From NCBI GenBank assembly GCA_007133145.1, contig SLNF01000212.1, positions 1 to 12,580 on the forward strand: DNA of 12,580 nt, in the 5' to 3' direction. Origin of the DNA: Nitriliruptorales bacterium (GTDB taxonomy: Bacteria; Actinomycetota; Nitriliruptoria; Euzebyales; Egibacteraceae). Made by a program: the position numbers and the translations under genes. Every line of letters starts with the position of its first letter. Positions within the stretch are counted from its first letter, which is position 1. The notes under the pieces are model-generated. The model saw only the letters and a program-made list of their open reading frames with translations. It was not told where the DNA came from and made no database searches. This document shows, piece after piece, positions 1-6,728 of this stretch.

Positions 1-250
1 CCTCGAGCTCCCGCCCACCGGCCACGACGCCGGCCGCGGTCGCGCCGAGGAGGTGGGCGGGCGCGAGCGCCGTCCGCAGCCGCTCGCTCACGACCTCGGC
101 CGCCCCGGCGTGCGCGGGGCTGAGGAAGGCGAGCAGCAGCGTCGGGGCGGCCCCGCCGAGGTCCGCGCGCAAGGCCTCGGCCACCTCGTCGACCGCGGCT
201 CGCGGGTCGGCGGCGCGCGAGGAGGCCACCGCGAAGCGCGGCTCAGCCAT
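1..250 (-). CDS. FIST N-terminal domain protein (partial, 3' end outside window)
   Basis: The minus strand reads openly from an ATG at 250 to the left edge, giving 83 residues starting MAEPRFAVASSRAADPRAAV and then LLLAFLSPAHAGAA (about 40-53) and HLLGATAAGVVAGGRELE at the edge. This order (A-ba-A repeat with an alternating helix, a hydrophobic strand ending in FLSP.HA, then a LLG.TA.GV..GG.E block) is the opening of the FIST N domain. FIST proteins are intracellular sensory proteins thought to bind small ligands such as amino acids. The start is placed here because the ATG overlaps the last 8 bases of the upstream helicase gene, which suggests translational coupling. The FIST C domain would lie outside the window. 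Family assignment rests on remembered consensus; the link to the helicase is positional only. Confidence 0.72.
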   Translation of the reverse strand, partial: MAEPRFAVASSRAADPRAAVDEVAEALRADLGGAAPTLLLAFLSPAHAGAAEVVSERLRTALAPAHLLGATAAGVVAGGRELE

Positions 251-2777
251 CGCCGACCTCGAGGATGCGCAGCACCGCGGTGCCGGCCGCGTCGGAGGCG
301 GCGAGGTCCACCTCGGCGGTGATCGCCCAGTCGTGGTCGCCCGCGGGGTCATCGAGGATCTGGCGTACCCGCCAACGCTCCTCGGCCTCGTCGATGACGA
401 GGCGCTGCGGGCCGCGAGCGTCGGCGCCGGTGCCGATCGCGTCGTGCGCCTCGAAGAAGGGAGCGAGGGCCTCCTCCCACGCCTCGGCGGTCCAGCCGTC
501 GTCGCCGTCGAGCTCGCCGAGCTCGGCCCAGCGCCGTCGCGCGGCGAGCTCGACCCGCCGGAACAGCGCGTTGCGCACGAGCACGCGGAAGGCGCGGCGG
601 TTCGCGGTGACCGGCGGGGGTCCCTCGTCGACCTGCGCAGGCGCCTCGGCAGGGCGCTCACCGGCGTCGAGCAGCGCCTCCCACTCCTCGAGCAGGCTCT
701 GGTCGGTCTGGCGCACCGTCTCGCCGAGCCACGCCTCGAGGTCGGCGAGCTCCTCGGTCTTCGCCTCCTCGGGGACGGTCTGGCGCAGCGCCTTGTAGGC
801 GTCGGCGAGGTAGCGCAGGACGAGGCCCTCCGAGCGGGCGAGGTCGTAGGCGCCGATGTACTCCGGGAAGGTCATCGCGCGCTCCGCCATGTCGCGCACG
901 ACCGACTTCGGGGACAGCGCGGCAGGCGACACCCAGGGGTGGCCCTGCCGGTAGAGGTCGAAGGCGCCCCAGAGGAGGTCCTCGAGGGGCTTGGGGTAGG
1001 TGACGTCCTCGAGGAGCTCCATGCGCTCCTCGTACTCGATGCCGTCGGCCTTCATCCGTGCGACGGCCTCCCCGCGCGCGCGGTACTGCTGCGCCATGAG
1101 GACCTGGCGCGGGTCGTCGAGCGTGGCCTCGAGGACCGAGACGACGTCGAGGGGATACGACGCCTCGGCGGGATCGAGGAGGTCGAGGACCGACAGCGCG
1201 AACGTCGACAGCGGCTGGTTGAGCGCGAAGTGCTCGTCGAGGTCGAACGTCAGCCGCACGGTGCGCCCGTCCTCGTCGGGCTCGTCGAGGCGCTCGACGA
1301 CCCCGGCGGTGAGCAGCTCGCGGTAGAGCGCGATCGCGGTGCGGATGTGCCGGCGCTGGGACGGGCGATCCTCGTGGTTGTCGGTGAGGAGGTAGCGCAT
1401 CGCCTCGAAGGCGTCCCCGGGGCGCTCGATGACCTGGAGGAGCATCGCGTGGGTGACGCTGAAGCTCGAGGTCAGCGGCTCGGGGTCGGCGGCGACGAGC
1501 TTGTCGAAGGTCGCCTGCCCCCAGGTGACCGCGCCCTCCGGCGGCTTCTTGCGCTGGACCTTGCGACGCTTCTTCGGGTCCGCGCCGGCCTTCGCGAGCT
1601 TCTTCTCGTTCTCGACGACGTGATCGGGCGCCTGCGCGACGACCGTGCCCGCGCGGTCGTACCCGGCGCGGCCCGCCCGACCGGCGATCTGGTGGAACTC
1701 CCGCGCCTTGAGCAGACGGGTGCGCGAGCCGTCGAACTTCGCGAGGCCGGTGAAGAGCACCGTGCGGATCGGCACGTTGATCCCGACTCCGAGGGTGTCG
1801 GTGCCGCAGATGACCTTGAGGAGCCCGGCCTGGCTCAGACGCTCGACGAGCCGTCGGTACTTCGGCAGGAGACCGGCGTGGTGCACGCCGATGCCGTGGC
1901 GCACCAGCCGGGAGAGCGTCCTGCCGAAGCCGGCGGTGAAGCGGAAGCCGCCGATGAGCTCGGCGATCTCGTCCTTCTCCTGCCGGGTGCAGACGTTGAC
2001 GCTCATGAGGGCCTGGGCGCGCTCGAGCGCTGAGGCCTGGGTGAAGTGCACGACGTAGGTCGGCGCCTTGCCCTCGGCGAGCAGTCCCTCGATGGTCTCG
2101 TGGACCGGCGTCGTGACGTAGCGGTGCTCGAGCGGGACGGGCCGCTCCGCGGAGGCGACGACGCTCGTCTCGCGCCCAGTGCGCCGCTCGAGGTCGTCGA
2201 CGAAGCGGTCGACGTTGCCGAGCGTGGCCGACATGAGGAGGAACTGCGCGTCCTCGAGCTCGAGCAGCGGCACCTGCCAGGCCCAGCCGCGGTCCGGCTC
2301 GGCGTAGAAGTGGAACTCGTCCATGACGACCTGGCCGACGTCGGCGTCGGGCCCCTCGCGCAGCGCGATGTTCGCGAGGATCTCCGCGGTGCAGCAGATG
2401 ACCGGCGCGGAGGCGTTGACGGCGGCGTCGCCGGTCATGAGCCCGACGTTGCTCGCCCCGAACAGCTCGGTGAGGGCGAAGAACTTCTCGGAGACGAGTG
2501 CCTTGATCGGGGCGGTGTAGAAGGTGCGCTCCCCGCGGGCCAGCGCGGCGAAGTGCGCGCCGGTGGCGACGAGGCTCTTCCCCGACCCTGTCGGCGTCGA
2601 GAGGATGACGTTGGACCCGGAGACGAGCTCGAGCAGCGCCTCCTCCTGCGCCGGGTAGAGCGTGAGGCCCTGCCCCCCGACCCACGAGACGAAGGCGTCG
2701 AGGACGAGGTCGGGCTCGTCGCCTCCCGGCAGGAGGTCGACGAGGGGAGCGGAGGCAAGGTCGGCGGGTGGGCTCAT
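243..2777 (-). CDS. DEAD/DEAH-box superfamily 2 helicase with DUF3516 C-terminal region
   Basis: An 844-residue ATP-dependent RNA/DNA helicase of the Ski2/HelY-like superfamily 2. Visible motifs are a Q-like entry (LYPAQEEALLEL, about 40-51), Walker A TPTGSGKS (61-68), motif II as DEFH (153-156), motif III SAT (183-185), a VHHAGLLPKYR block (298-308), motif V around GTDTLGVGIN (325-334) and motif VI QIAGRAGRAG (363-372). A lysine/arginine-rich segment (about 392-412) follows motif VI. The C-terminal 400 residues, with ATFDKLVAADPEPLTSSFSV and GDAFEAMRYLL, match what I know of DUF3516 helicases of actinobacteria, whose usual length is similar. The start at 2777 is chosen because homology-like sequence begins just after it. 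An ATG at 2831, preceded by GAAGG at a 10-base spacing, would add 18 residues and cannot be excluded. The gene is divergent from the RuvC-like gene and overlaps the FIST gene. The exact substrate is unknown. Confidence 0.92.
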   Translation of the reverse strand: MSPPADLASAPLVDLLPGGDEPDLVLDAFVSWVGGQGLTLYPAQEEALLELVSGSNVILSTPTGSGKSLVATGAHFAALARGERTFYTAPIKALVSEKFFALTELFGASNVGLMTGDAAVNASAPVICCTAEILANIALREGPDADVGQVVMDEFHFYAEPDRGWAWQVPLLELEDAQFLLMSATLGNVDRFVDDLERRTGRETSVVASAERPVPLEHRYVTTPVHETIEGLLAEGKAPTYVVHFTQASALERAQALMSVNVCTRQEKDEIAELIGGFRFTAGFGRTLSRLVRHGIGVHHAGLLPKYRRLVERLSQAGLLKVICGTDTLGVGINVPIRTVLFTGLAKFDGSRTRLLKAREFHQIAGRAGRAGYDRAGTVVAQAPDHVVENEKKLAKAGADPKKRRKVQRKKPPEGAVTWGQATFDKLVAADPEPLTSSFSVTHAMLLQVIERPGDAFEAMRYLLTDNHEDRPSQRRHIRTAIALYRELLTAGVVERLDEPDEDGRTVRLTFDLDEHFALNQPLSTFALSVLDLLDPAEASYPLDVVSVLEATLDDPRQVLMAQQYRARGEAVARMKADGIEYEERMELLEDVTYPKPLEDLLWGAFDLYRQGHPWVSPAALSPKSVVRDMAERAMTFPEYIGAYDLARSEGLVLRYLADAYKALRQTVPEEAKTEELADLEAWLGETVRQTDQSLLEEWEALLDAGERPAEAPAQVDEGPPPVTANRRAFRVLVRNALFRRVELAARRRWAELGELDGDDGWTAEAWEEALAPFFEAHDAIGTGADARGPQRLVIDEAEERWRVRQILDDPAGDHDWAITAEVDLAASDAAGTAVLRILEVGDG

Positions 2778-2965
2778 GGCCGTCCATGCTCGCAGCCTCG
2801 GCGACGAACGCGAGCCCCCGTGCGACGGCATCGCGACGCGACCTTCGGCGCCGCCGCTGCGGGTACCCTGCGCCCGCGTCTCCTCGGGCCGCTGGGGCGG
2901 GGTCGCGGCGAGGTCGCGGCGAGGGAGCGCGCGGTCGTGTCGGGGTCGCGTCGAGGAGGGAGGGC
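2778..2965. other. Divergent intergenic region between helicase and RuvC-like gene
   Basis: These 188 bp must carry the promoters for both outward-facing genes. No convincing -35/-10 pair is visible on either strand. The only promoter-like word is a palindromic GGGTACCC near 2866-2873. The right-hand third contains the 11-bp tandem repeat annotated separately. Confidence 0.4.
2901..2954. repeat. Degenerate 11-bp tandem repeat upstream of RuvC-like gene
   Basis: GGTCGCGGCGA occurs twice exactly in tandem (2901-2911 and 2912-2922). After a 10-base unit (2923-2932) come two variants in tandem, GGTCGTGTCGG (2933-2943) and GGTCGCGTCGA (2944-2954). The last copy runs into the ribosome binding site of the RuvC-like gene. 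The near 11-bp spacing puts the units on one face of the DNA helix, so they could be protein-binding half-sites, or simply slippage in GC-rich DNA. Confidence 0.55.
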
Positions 2966-3424
2966 ATGCCAAGCGCCGGCGAGGTCGAGCGCTCGGGCCT
3001 GCTCGCCATCGACCTCGGGTTGCGCACCGGCATCGCGCGCTTCGGACCCGATGGACGTCTCGTCGCCTACCGCTCCCAGCACTTCGGCTCCCGCGCGGCG
3101 CTGCGTCGCGGCACCCTGCGGGTGCTGCGCGAGTGCGGGCTGCCCGCGCTGCTCGTGCTCGAAGGCGGCAGCTACGCCGAGGCGTGGCAGCGCGCGGCGG
3201 CCCGCGTCGACGTCGCGGTGCGCATGACGACCGCTGAGGTGTGGCGCGAGCGCCTGCTCACCCCCGCCGAGCGGCGCGACGCCGTGAGGGCGAAGGCCGC
3301 GGCGGAGCGCTGCGCCCGCGAGGTCATCGCCGCAGGCGGCCTGTCGCGGCCCCACAGCCTGCGTCACGACGCCGCCGAGGCGATCTGCCTCGGCGCCTGG
3401 GCGGTGCGTGAGGGCCTCGCCTGA
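2966..3424 (+). CDS. Small RuvC/RNase H-fold nuclease-like protein
   Basis: A 152-residue protein with the landmarks of a RuvC-type RNase H fold. The first strand is LLAIDLGLRTGIA with Asp16. A mid-protein hydrophobic strand ends in LLVLEGGSY with Glu66. The C-terminal helix is RHDAAEAICLGAW, with Asp135 and Glu138. In E. coli RuvC the four metal ligands are D7, E66, D138 and D141, so spacing is kept but the last ligand would be Glu instead of Asp. It is shorter than RuvC (about 170 residues), and the gene is not next to ruvA or ruvB. The ATG at 2966 follows a strong GAGGAGGG ribosome site (2953-2960). It may be a structure-specific nuclease or a non-catalytic relative. The divergent helicase hints at nucleic-acid metabolism, but that is only proximity. 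Fold confidence is moderate; function is unassigned. Confidence 0.68.
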   Translation: MPSAGEVERSGLLAIDLGLRTGIARFGPDGRLVAYRSQHFGSRAALRRGTLRVLRECGLPALLVLEGGSYAEAWQRAAARVDVAVRMTTAEVWRERLLTPAERRDAVRAKAAAERCAREVIAAGGLSRPHSLRHDAAEAICLGAWAVREGLA

Positions 3425-3641
3425 CCGCTCGATGAGGGACCGTCGCCGGCGTCCGTCGCAGCCTCGTGCGTGCCCTCCGCCCGGGGGCGGCCGCCGTCGC
3501 GCGGGCTCGCGGGGGCATGCGTGGTCTCGCTATCCACAGACCAGTTCCCCCGGGCGCCCCCGGGGGTCCCGGGCTGTCGCACCCCTCGCGGATGCTCGAC
3601 GCGACCGATCCCGCCGGGCTCGGCTGACGAAGGAGGCTCCC
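3425..3641. other. Intergenic region, 217 bp, with GC hairpin
   Basis: No credible coding sequence is seen. It holds a strong GC hairpin (3547-3566), an isolated DnaA-box-like word CTATCCACA (3530-3538; one mismatch to TTATCCACA) and, at its end, the AGGAGG ribosome site of the next gene (3631-3636). TATCCA at 3531-3536 could also be a weak -10 element, but no good -35 is visible. Confidence 0.45.
3547..3566 (+). terminator. Possible hairpin terminator without T-run
   Basis: CCCCCGGG (3547-3554) and CCCGGGGG (3559-3566) form a perfect 8-bp stem around a 4-base loop, followed by a further CCCGGG. It lies about 120 bp after the RuvC-like stop and about 75 bp before the next start. There is no T-run. 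Hairpin-only terminators are proposed for high-GC actinobacteria, so it may end the RuvC-like transcript. Confidence 0.35.
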
Positions 3642-4304
3642 ATGGACGGCATCGACGACCGCGGCCTCGCCCACGCATGGCAGGACGCCAAGGCCTTCAT
3701 CCTCGAACGTGCGCCGCTCGTCGCTCAGGTCGAACGGCTCGCGAGGTTGCGGAGACACGATCCGACGGAATGGGCACGGGAGGGCGTCACCGCCCTCGCG
3801 GGTCAGGTGCGCGCCGACTGGCAGCCTCCGCTCGCCGTCGCGCTGCTCCAGGGCGGCCCGGACAGCGCCGACGCCGCCGGCCCGGTCGGCGCCCGGCTCA
3901 TCGAGCAGGAGCCCTGCGAGGAGGCGGAGTGGTTCGCCGACCGCGTCGCCGCCCAGGCCGTGGCGTGGCCCGACCCCTCGGTCCTCGTGGCGGTGCCCGA
4001 CGCCCGTGCCGCGGGGCTGTCGCTGGAGGAGTACAGCGCCTTCAACGTGCCGCCCGGGGGCGAGGTCCTCTACGCCCAGTGGTACGCCGAGCTGCGATCA
4101 CCCGACGCGGCCTTCGCGGTCGCCGGGCTGATCGACCTCACCGGGGATGAGCCGCCGGAGATCAGCGGCCCGCTCACCCCCTCCGAGGCGGGCCCACTCG
4201 GTCGGTTCCTGCGAGGGCATCCCGACCGTCGGCGTCGTCCGCTCGATCGGTGGTCCGGGTGGCTCGTCACCGAGCGGTGGCCGGACCTCGCTGCGGGAGG
4301 GTGA
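3642..4304 (+). CDS. Hypothetical protein, 220 residues
   Basis: I do not recognise this family. The ATG at 3642 has an ideal AGGAGG (3631-3636) five bases upstream, so expression looks real. The product is soluble, with no signal peptide or membrane segment, acidic overall and rich in tryptophan. An amphipathic N-terminal part (about 1-55, with HAWQDAKAFILERAPLVAQV) is followed by an Ala/Leu-rich middle containing EEAEWFADRVAAQAVAWPDP (93-112). A segment with LSLEEYSAFNVPPGGEVLYA (127-146) comes next, then a basic C-terminal patch HPDRRRRPLDRW (193-204). There are no Walker, helix-turn-helix or metal-binding patterns that I can name. It stands alone between the RuvC-like gene and the GntR regulator, with its own ribosome site and a possible upstream terminator, so it need not belong to the transport cassette. 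Confidence 0.75.
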   Translation: MDGIDDRGLAHAWQDAKAFILERAPLVAQVERLARLRRHDPTEWAREGVTALAGQVRADWQPPLAVALLQGGPDSADAAGPVGARLIEQEPCEEAEWFADRVAAQAVAWPDPSVLVAVPDARAAGLSLEEYSAFNVPPGGEVLYAQWYAELRSPDAAFAVAGLIDLTGDEPPEISGPLTPSEAGPLGRFLRGHPDRRRRPLDRWSGWLVTERWPDLAAGG

Positions 4305-4349
4305 GCCGACGATGCGCGCGGGGCCGCTGGGATGCAAGAGGTGTGTTTC

Positions 4350-4364
4350 ACTGAGGTCCTCAGT
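4350..4364. promoter_or_regulatory. Perfect 15-bp palindromic operator candidate
   Basis: ACTGAGG-T-CCTCAGT is a perfect inverted repeat with a single central base. It sits in a locally less GC-rich stretch 36-50 bp before the GntR-family start, and its last base is the first base of the TTGACA -35 box. A dimeric repressor bound here would block RNA polymerase. The obvious candidate is the product of the adjacent regulator gene acting on its own cassette. It lacks the central GT..AC pattern of FadR-type operators, so binding by this particular regulator is inference. Confidence 0.62.
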
Positions 4365-4393
4365 TGACAGCCCAGTGGAGCCCGCGCTACACC
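4364..4393 (+). promoter_or_regulatory. Probable promoter of the regulator/transport cassette (leaderless)
   Basis: A consensus -35 TTGACA (4364-4369) is followed after 18 bases by TACACC (4388-4393), a weak -10 sharing three of six consensus positions. Transcription would then begin about seven bases later, at or next to the ATG at 4400. That implies a leaderless mRNA, which is common in actinobacteria, and fits the lack of a ribosome site before this ATG. The -10 is the weak part of the call. Confidence 0.5.
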
Positions 4394-4399
4394 ATCGTC

Positions 4400-5125
4400 A
4401 TGAGCGCATCAGCTGCACTGCTCGCGCTCCGCGAGGAGTTGTCGGGTCGCCGCGGGGAAGAGCCCCGGCAGGCCCACACCAGCGAGGCCTTCCGTGGGCT
4501 GCTCCAGCGCATCGTGACGCTCGCCTACGAGCCGGGGCGCCTGCTCACCGAGCGCGAGGTCATGGACGACCTCGACGTCACGCGGGGACCGCTGCGGCTC
4601 GCCGTCGCCCACCTCTCCGACCTCGGGCTGATCCAGCCGTTGCCGCGCAAGGGCCTGCTCGTGGCGCCGATCGACGCCTTCGAGGTTGGGCCGATCTACG
4701 ACGCCCGGGCGGCGATCGAGGCGAAGGTCGCGCGGCTCGCCGCGACGAAGGCGACCCCCGCGCAGATCGCGGTCCTGCAAGCGCACGACGAGGCCCATCT
4801 CCACGACGGTGACCCGGCGGACGTCGCGGCGTCCTTCCTCGCGCACGACCAGGCGGTGCATCTCGCTCTCGCGGCGGCTGCGCACAACCGCTACCTCGAG
4901 CACGCCCTCGTCCGGATCCTGCCCTCGAGCGCCCGCATGTGGCATTGGGTCTACTCCCACCTCGGACCGGACGCACAGACGATGTTCCCCCATCGCGGGA
5001 TCGTCGCCGCCGTCGCCGAGGGCGATCCCGACCGTGCGGAGGCTGCGGTGCACGCACACCTCGACCAGAGTCGACAGGTGCTCATGAAGGTCGTCACCGA
5101 CCGGATGGAGGACGGGCGGGGCTGA
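4400..5125 (+). CDS. GntR-family transcriptional regulator, FCD (FadR) subfamily
   Basis: A 241-residue ligand-responsive repressor or activator. Residues about 27-90 form the winged helix-turn-helix, with EPGRLLTEREVMDDLDVTRG (44-63), the recognition helix LRLAVAHLSDLGLI, and the wing PRKGLLVAPID. Residues about 95-230 are the all-helical FCD ligand domain. Its usual metal-binding set is recognisable as Asp150/His154 (HDQAVH), His198 (FPHRGIVAAV) and His220 (AAVHAHL). This set typically holds a metal ion that contacts a small carboxylate effector. The ATG at 4400 is chosen because a TTG at 4364 lies inside the apparent -35 box. The gene sits first in the cassette, 31 bp before the binding-protein gene, so it likely senses the transported compound or its acid product and controls the palindrome upstream. 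Confidence 0.92.
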   Translation: MSASAALLALREELSGRRGEEPRQAHTSEAFRGLLQRIVTLAYEPGRLLTEREVMDDLDVTRGPLRLAVAHLSDLGLIQPLPRKGLLVAPIDAFEVGPIYDARAAIEAKVARLAATKATPAQIAVLQAHDEAHLHDGDPADVAASFLAHDQAVHLALAAAAHNRYLEHALVRILPSSARMWHWVYSHLGPDAQTMFPHRGIVAAVAEGDPDRAEAAVHAHLDQSRQVLMKVVTDRMEDGRG

Positions 5126-5156
5126 CCCGTCCCAGGCGAACGAAAGGGACCTGGCC
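5126..5156 (+). promoter_or_regulatory. Short leader of the binding-protein gene with ribosome site
   Basis: A purine-rich GAAAGGGA (5142-5149) lies about eight bases before the ATG and is the likely ribosome site. GTCCC (5129-5133) can pair with GGGAC (5146-5150), and CCAGG (5132-5136) can instead pair with CCTGG (5150-5154). The two short stems are mutually exclusive, and the first would cover the ribosome site. Stems of 5 bp are weak evidence. Confidence 0.3.
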
Positions 5157-6557
5157 ATGCTGAAGAGACCCCACTTGCTCCTGCTCCTCGCGTTGCTCGC
5201 CGCACTCGCGCTCGTCGTCGCGGCCTGCGCCGAGGACGACGTCGCCGACGAGCCCGAGGAGGACACCGACGACGAGGTCATCGACGACGAGGACGACGAG
5301 GTGGACGACGACGACGCGGACGAGGCAGCGGGGGACGTCGACGCGATCACCGTGGGCGCCCTGTTCCCGCAGTCGGGCGACCTCGCCTTCGGCGCCGCCG
5401 ACGCGCTCGAGGGCGTCGAGGTGGCCGTGGAGATGTTCAACGAGCGTGGCGAGCACGGCATCGAGGTCGAGCTCGTGACCGCCGACGCTCCCGACCCCGC
5501 GGGTGGGACCGCCGGGGTGCGCCAGCTGATCACGCAGGACGACGTCGACGCGGTCATCGGCACCTACGCCTCGGCGATCGCCTCCGCTGCCGTCCCCGCC
5601 GCCGAGCGGCTCGATACCCTCTACCTCGAGACCACCGCCTTCGCCGAGGCGATCACCGACGGGCCGCAGAACGTCCTGCGGACGACGATCTCCTCGGGTG
5701 ACCTCGGGTCCTACGCCGCCGAATTCATCCTCACCGGGATCGCCGAGGAGATCGACGTCGCCGAGGACGACATGCGCGTCGCCGTCGTCTACACCGACGA
5801 CGAGTTCGGCACGTCCATCGCCGACGCCGCCCTCGACCGCTTCGCCGACTCCGGTGCCGAGCTCGTCGTCGAGGAGAGCTATCCGGCGGCCACCACCAGT
5901 GACCTATCCTCGGTCCTGCTGCAGATCCAGCAGACCGAGCCGCACGCGGTCGTCCACGTCGCCCAGGTGCCCGACGGGGTGCTCTTCTGGCGCCAGGCGC
6001 AGCAGCTCGACGTGAACATGCCTGCCGTCGTCGGCGCCGGAGGCGGCTATGGGCAGATCGAGTTCGCCGAGCCGCTCGGTGAGAACGCCGACGGCATCTT
6101 CAACATCGTCCCGCCGACCTCCGGGTCGATCAACGTCGACTCGCTGAGCGAGGAGGCGCAGGGCCTGCTCGCCGACATGCAGGAGAAGCTCGACGAGAAG
6201 GGCTACGAGCAGGGCAACTACACCGACTGGGCCTTCATGGGCACGTGGGTGTTCCTCAACGAGGTCGTCCCGAACGCCGCGTCGGCCGACGTCGACGGCT
6301 TCATCGACGCGGCGCAGGGCGTCGCGGTCGACCCGCTCGACTCCATCACCGGGTTCGGCTTCGAGTTCGCCGGCCCCGAAGCCGATAACGCCGGACAGAA
6401 CCTCATGGCCAACCCCGTCGTCCAGCAGTGGCAGGACGGCGAGCTCGTCGTCACCTTCCCCGAGGACCTCGCGGTGAGCGAGTTCGTCAACGTCCCGCTG
6501 CCGGACTGGGACGAGCGTGACGAGGAGATCCAGGAGCTCGAGGACGAGGAGGAGTAG
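5157..6557 (+). CDS. Branched-chain amino acid/amide-type ABC transporter substrate-binding lipoprotein
   Basis: A 466-residue extracytoplasmic binding protein of the Peripla_BP_6 (LivJ/AmiC/UrtA-like) class. The N-terminus has basic residues, a leucine-rich hydrophobic stretch (7-22) and the lipobox VAAC with lipidated Cys24. A strikingly acidic tether (about 26-60, mostly Asp/Glu) then leads into the domain start ITVGALFPQSGDLAFGA (64-80). Typical family landmarks follow: a cofactor-like DPAGGTAGVRQLI block, the VIGTYASAIASAAVPAAE segment that normally contacts ligand, and VAVVYTDDEFGTS. The C-terminus is again acidic (PDWDERDEEIQELEDEEE). The gene precedes the LivHMGF-type genes, so it captures the substrate for that importer. 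Family members bind branched-chain amino acids, amides, urea or aromatic acids; the ligand here cannot be read. The acidic tether may reflect adaptation to salt or high pH. Confidence 0.92.
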   Translation: MLKRPHLLLLLALLAALALVVAACAEDDVADEPEEDTDDEVIDDEDDEVDDDDADEAAGDVDAITVGALFPQSGDLAFGAADALEGVEVAVEMFNERGEHGIEVELVTADAPDPAGGTAGVRQLITQDDVDAVIGTYASAIASAAVPAAERLDTLYLETTAFAEAITDGPQNVLRTTISSGDLGSYAAEFILTGIAEEIDVAEDDMRVAVVYTDDEFGTSIADAALDRFADSGAELVVEESYPAATTSDLSSVLLQIQQTEPHAVVHVAQVPDGVLFWRQAQQLDVNMPAVVGAGGGYGQIEFAEPLGENADGIFNIVPPTSGSINVDSLSEEAQGLLADMQEKLDEKGYEQGNYTDWAFMGTWVFLNEVVPNAASADVDGFIDAAQGVAVDPLDSITGFGFEFAGPEADNAGQNLMANPVVQQWQDGELVVTFPEDLAVSEFVNVPLPDWDERDEEIQELEDEEE

Positions 6558-6728
6558 GGCCTCCCCACCCGGGTCGTCGACTCGGCCCCCCGGAGTCGGC
6601 GGCTCCACCCTGGCGTGGGCCGGTGCGGCCATCGCGGCCCGCCGGCCCACGCGGGGACGTCGGCGCTGCCCGCGTCGTAGCCTGCCTCCCCCAGCGGAAC
6701 CTCTGCCCAGCCCGAGCGTCGAGAGGGC
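6558..6728 (+). promoter_or_regulatory. Hairpin-rich gap between binding-protein and permease genes
   Basis: This 171-bp gap is the longest within the cassette. A perfect 10-bp stem is formed by CGTGGGCCGG (6614-6623) and CCGGCCCACG (6642-6651). A smaller 6-bp stem is formed by CGACTC (6578-6583) and GAGTCG (6593-6598). Neither has a T-run. Such structures after a binding-protein gene commonly protect the upstream mRNA or partly terminate transcription, so that binding protein is made in excess over the membrane parts. That role is inferred here. GAGAGGG at 6721-6727 is the likely ribosome site for the next gene, only one base from its GTG. Confidence 0.5.

Noticed and set aside
333..2033. 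Long plus-strand open frame of 566 codons opposite the helicase
   Set aside because: It is antisense to a protein with complete helicase motifs, has an Arg/Gly/Glu/Val-repetitive composition with no domain, and reflects the scarcity of stop codons in GC-rich DNA.
2768..2965. Upstream 66-codon extension of the RuvC-like gene
   Set aside because: The extension overlaps the helicase start and has Arg/Ala/Gly-rich shadow composition. The ATG at 2966 has a strong ribosome site and directly precedes the first fold strand.
2966..3424. CRISPR or transposon link for the RuvC-fold protein
   Set aside because: There are no repeat-spacer arrays, terminal inverted repeats, target duplications or partner genes nearby.
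3530..3538. DnaA-box-like word CTATCCACA, possible replication origin
   Set aside because: It is a single imperfect copy with no cluster, no AT-rich unwinding region and no dnaA/dnaN neighbours.
4364..4399. TTG at 4364 as start of the GntR-type regulator
   Set aside because: It lies within the TTGACA -35 element, adds residues before the usual N-terminus, and has no ribosome site.
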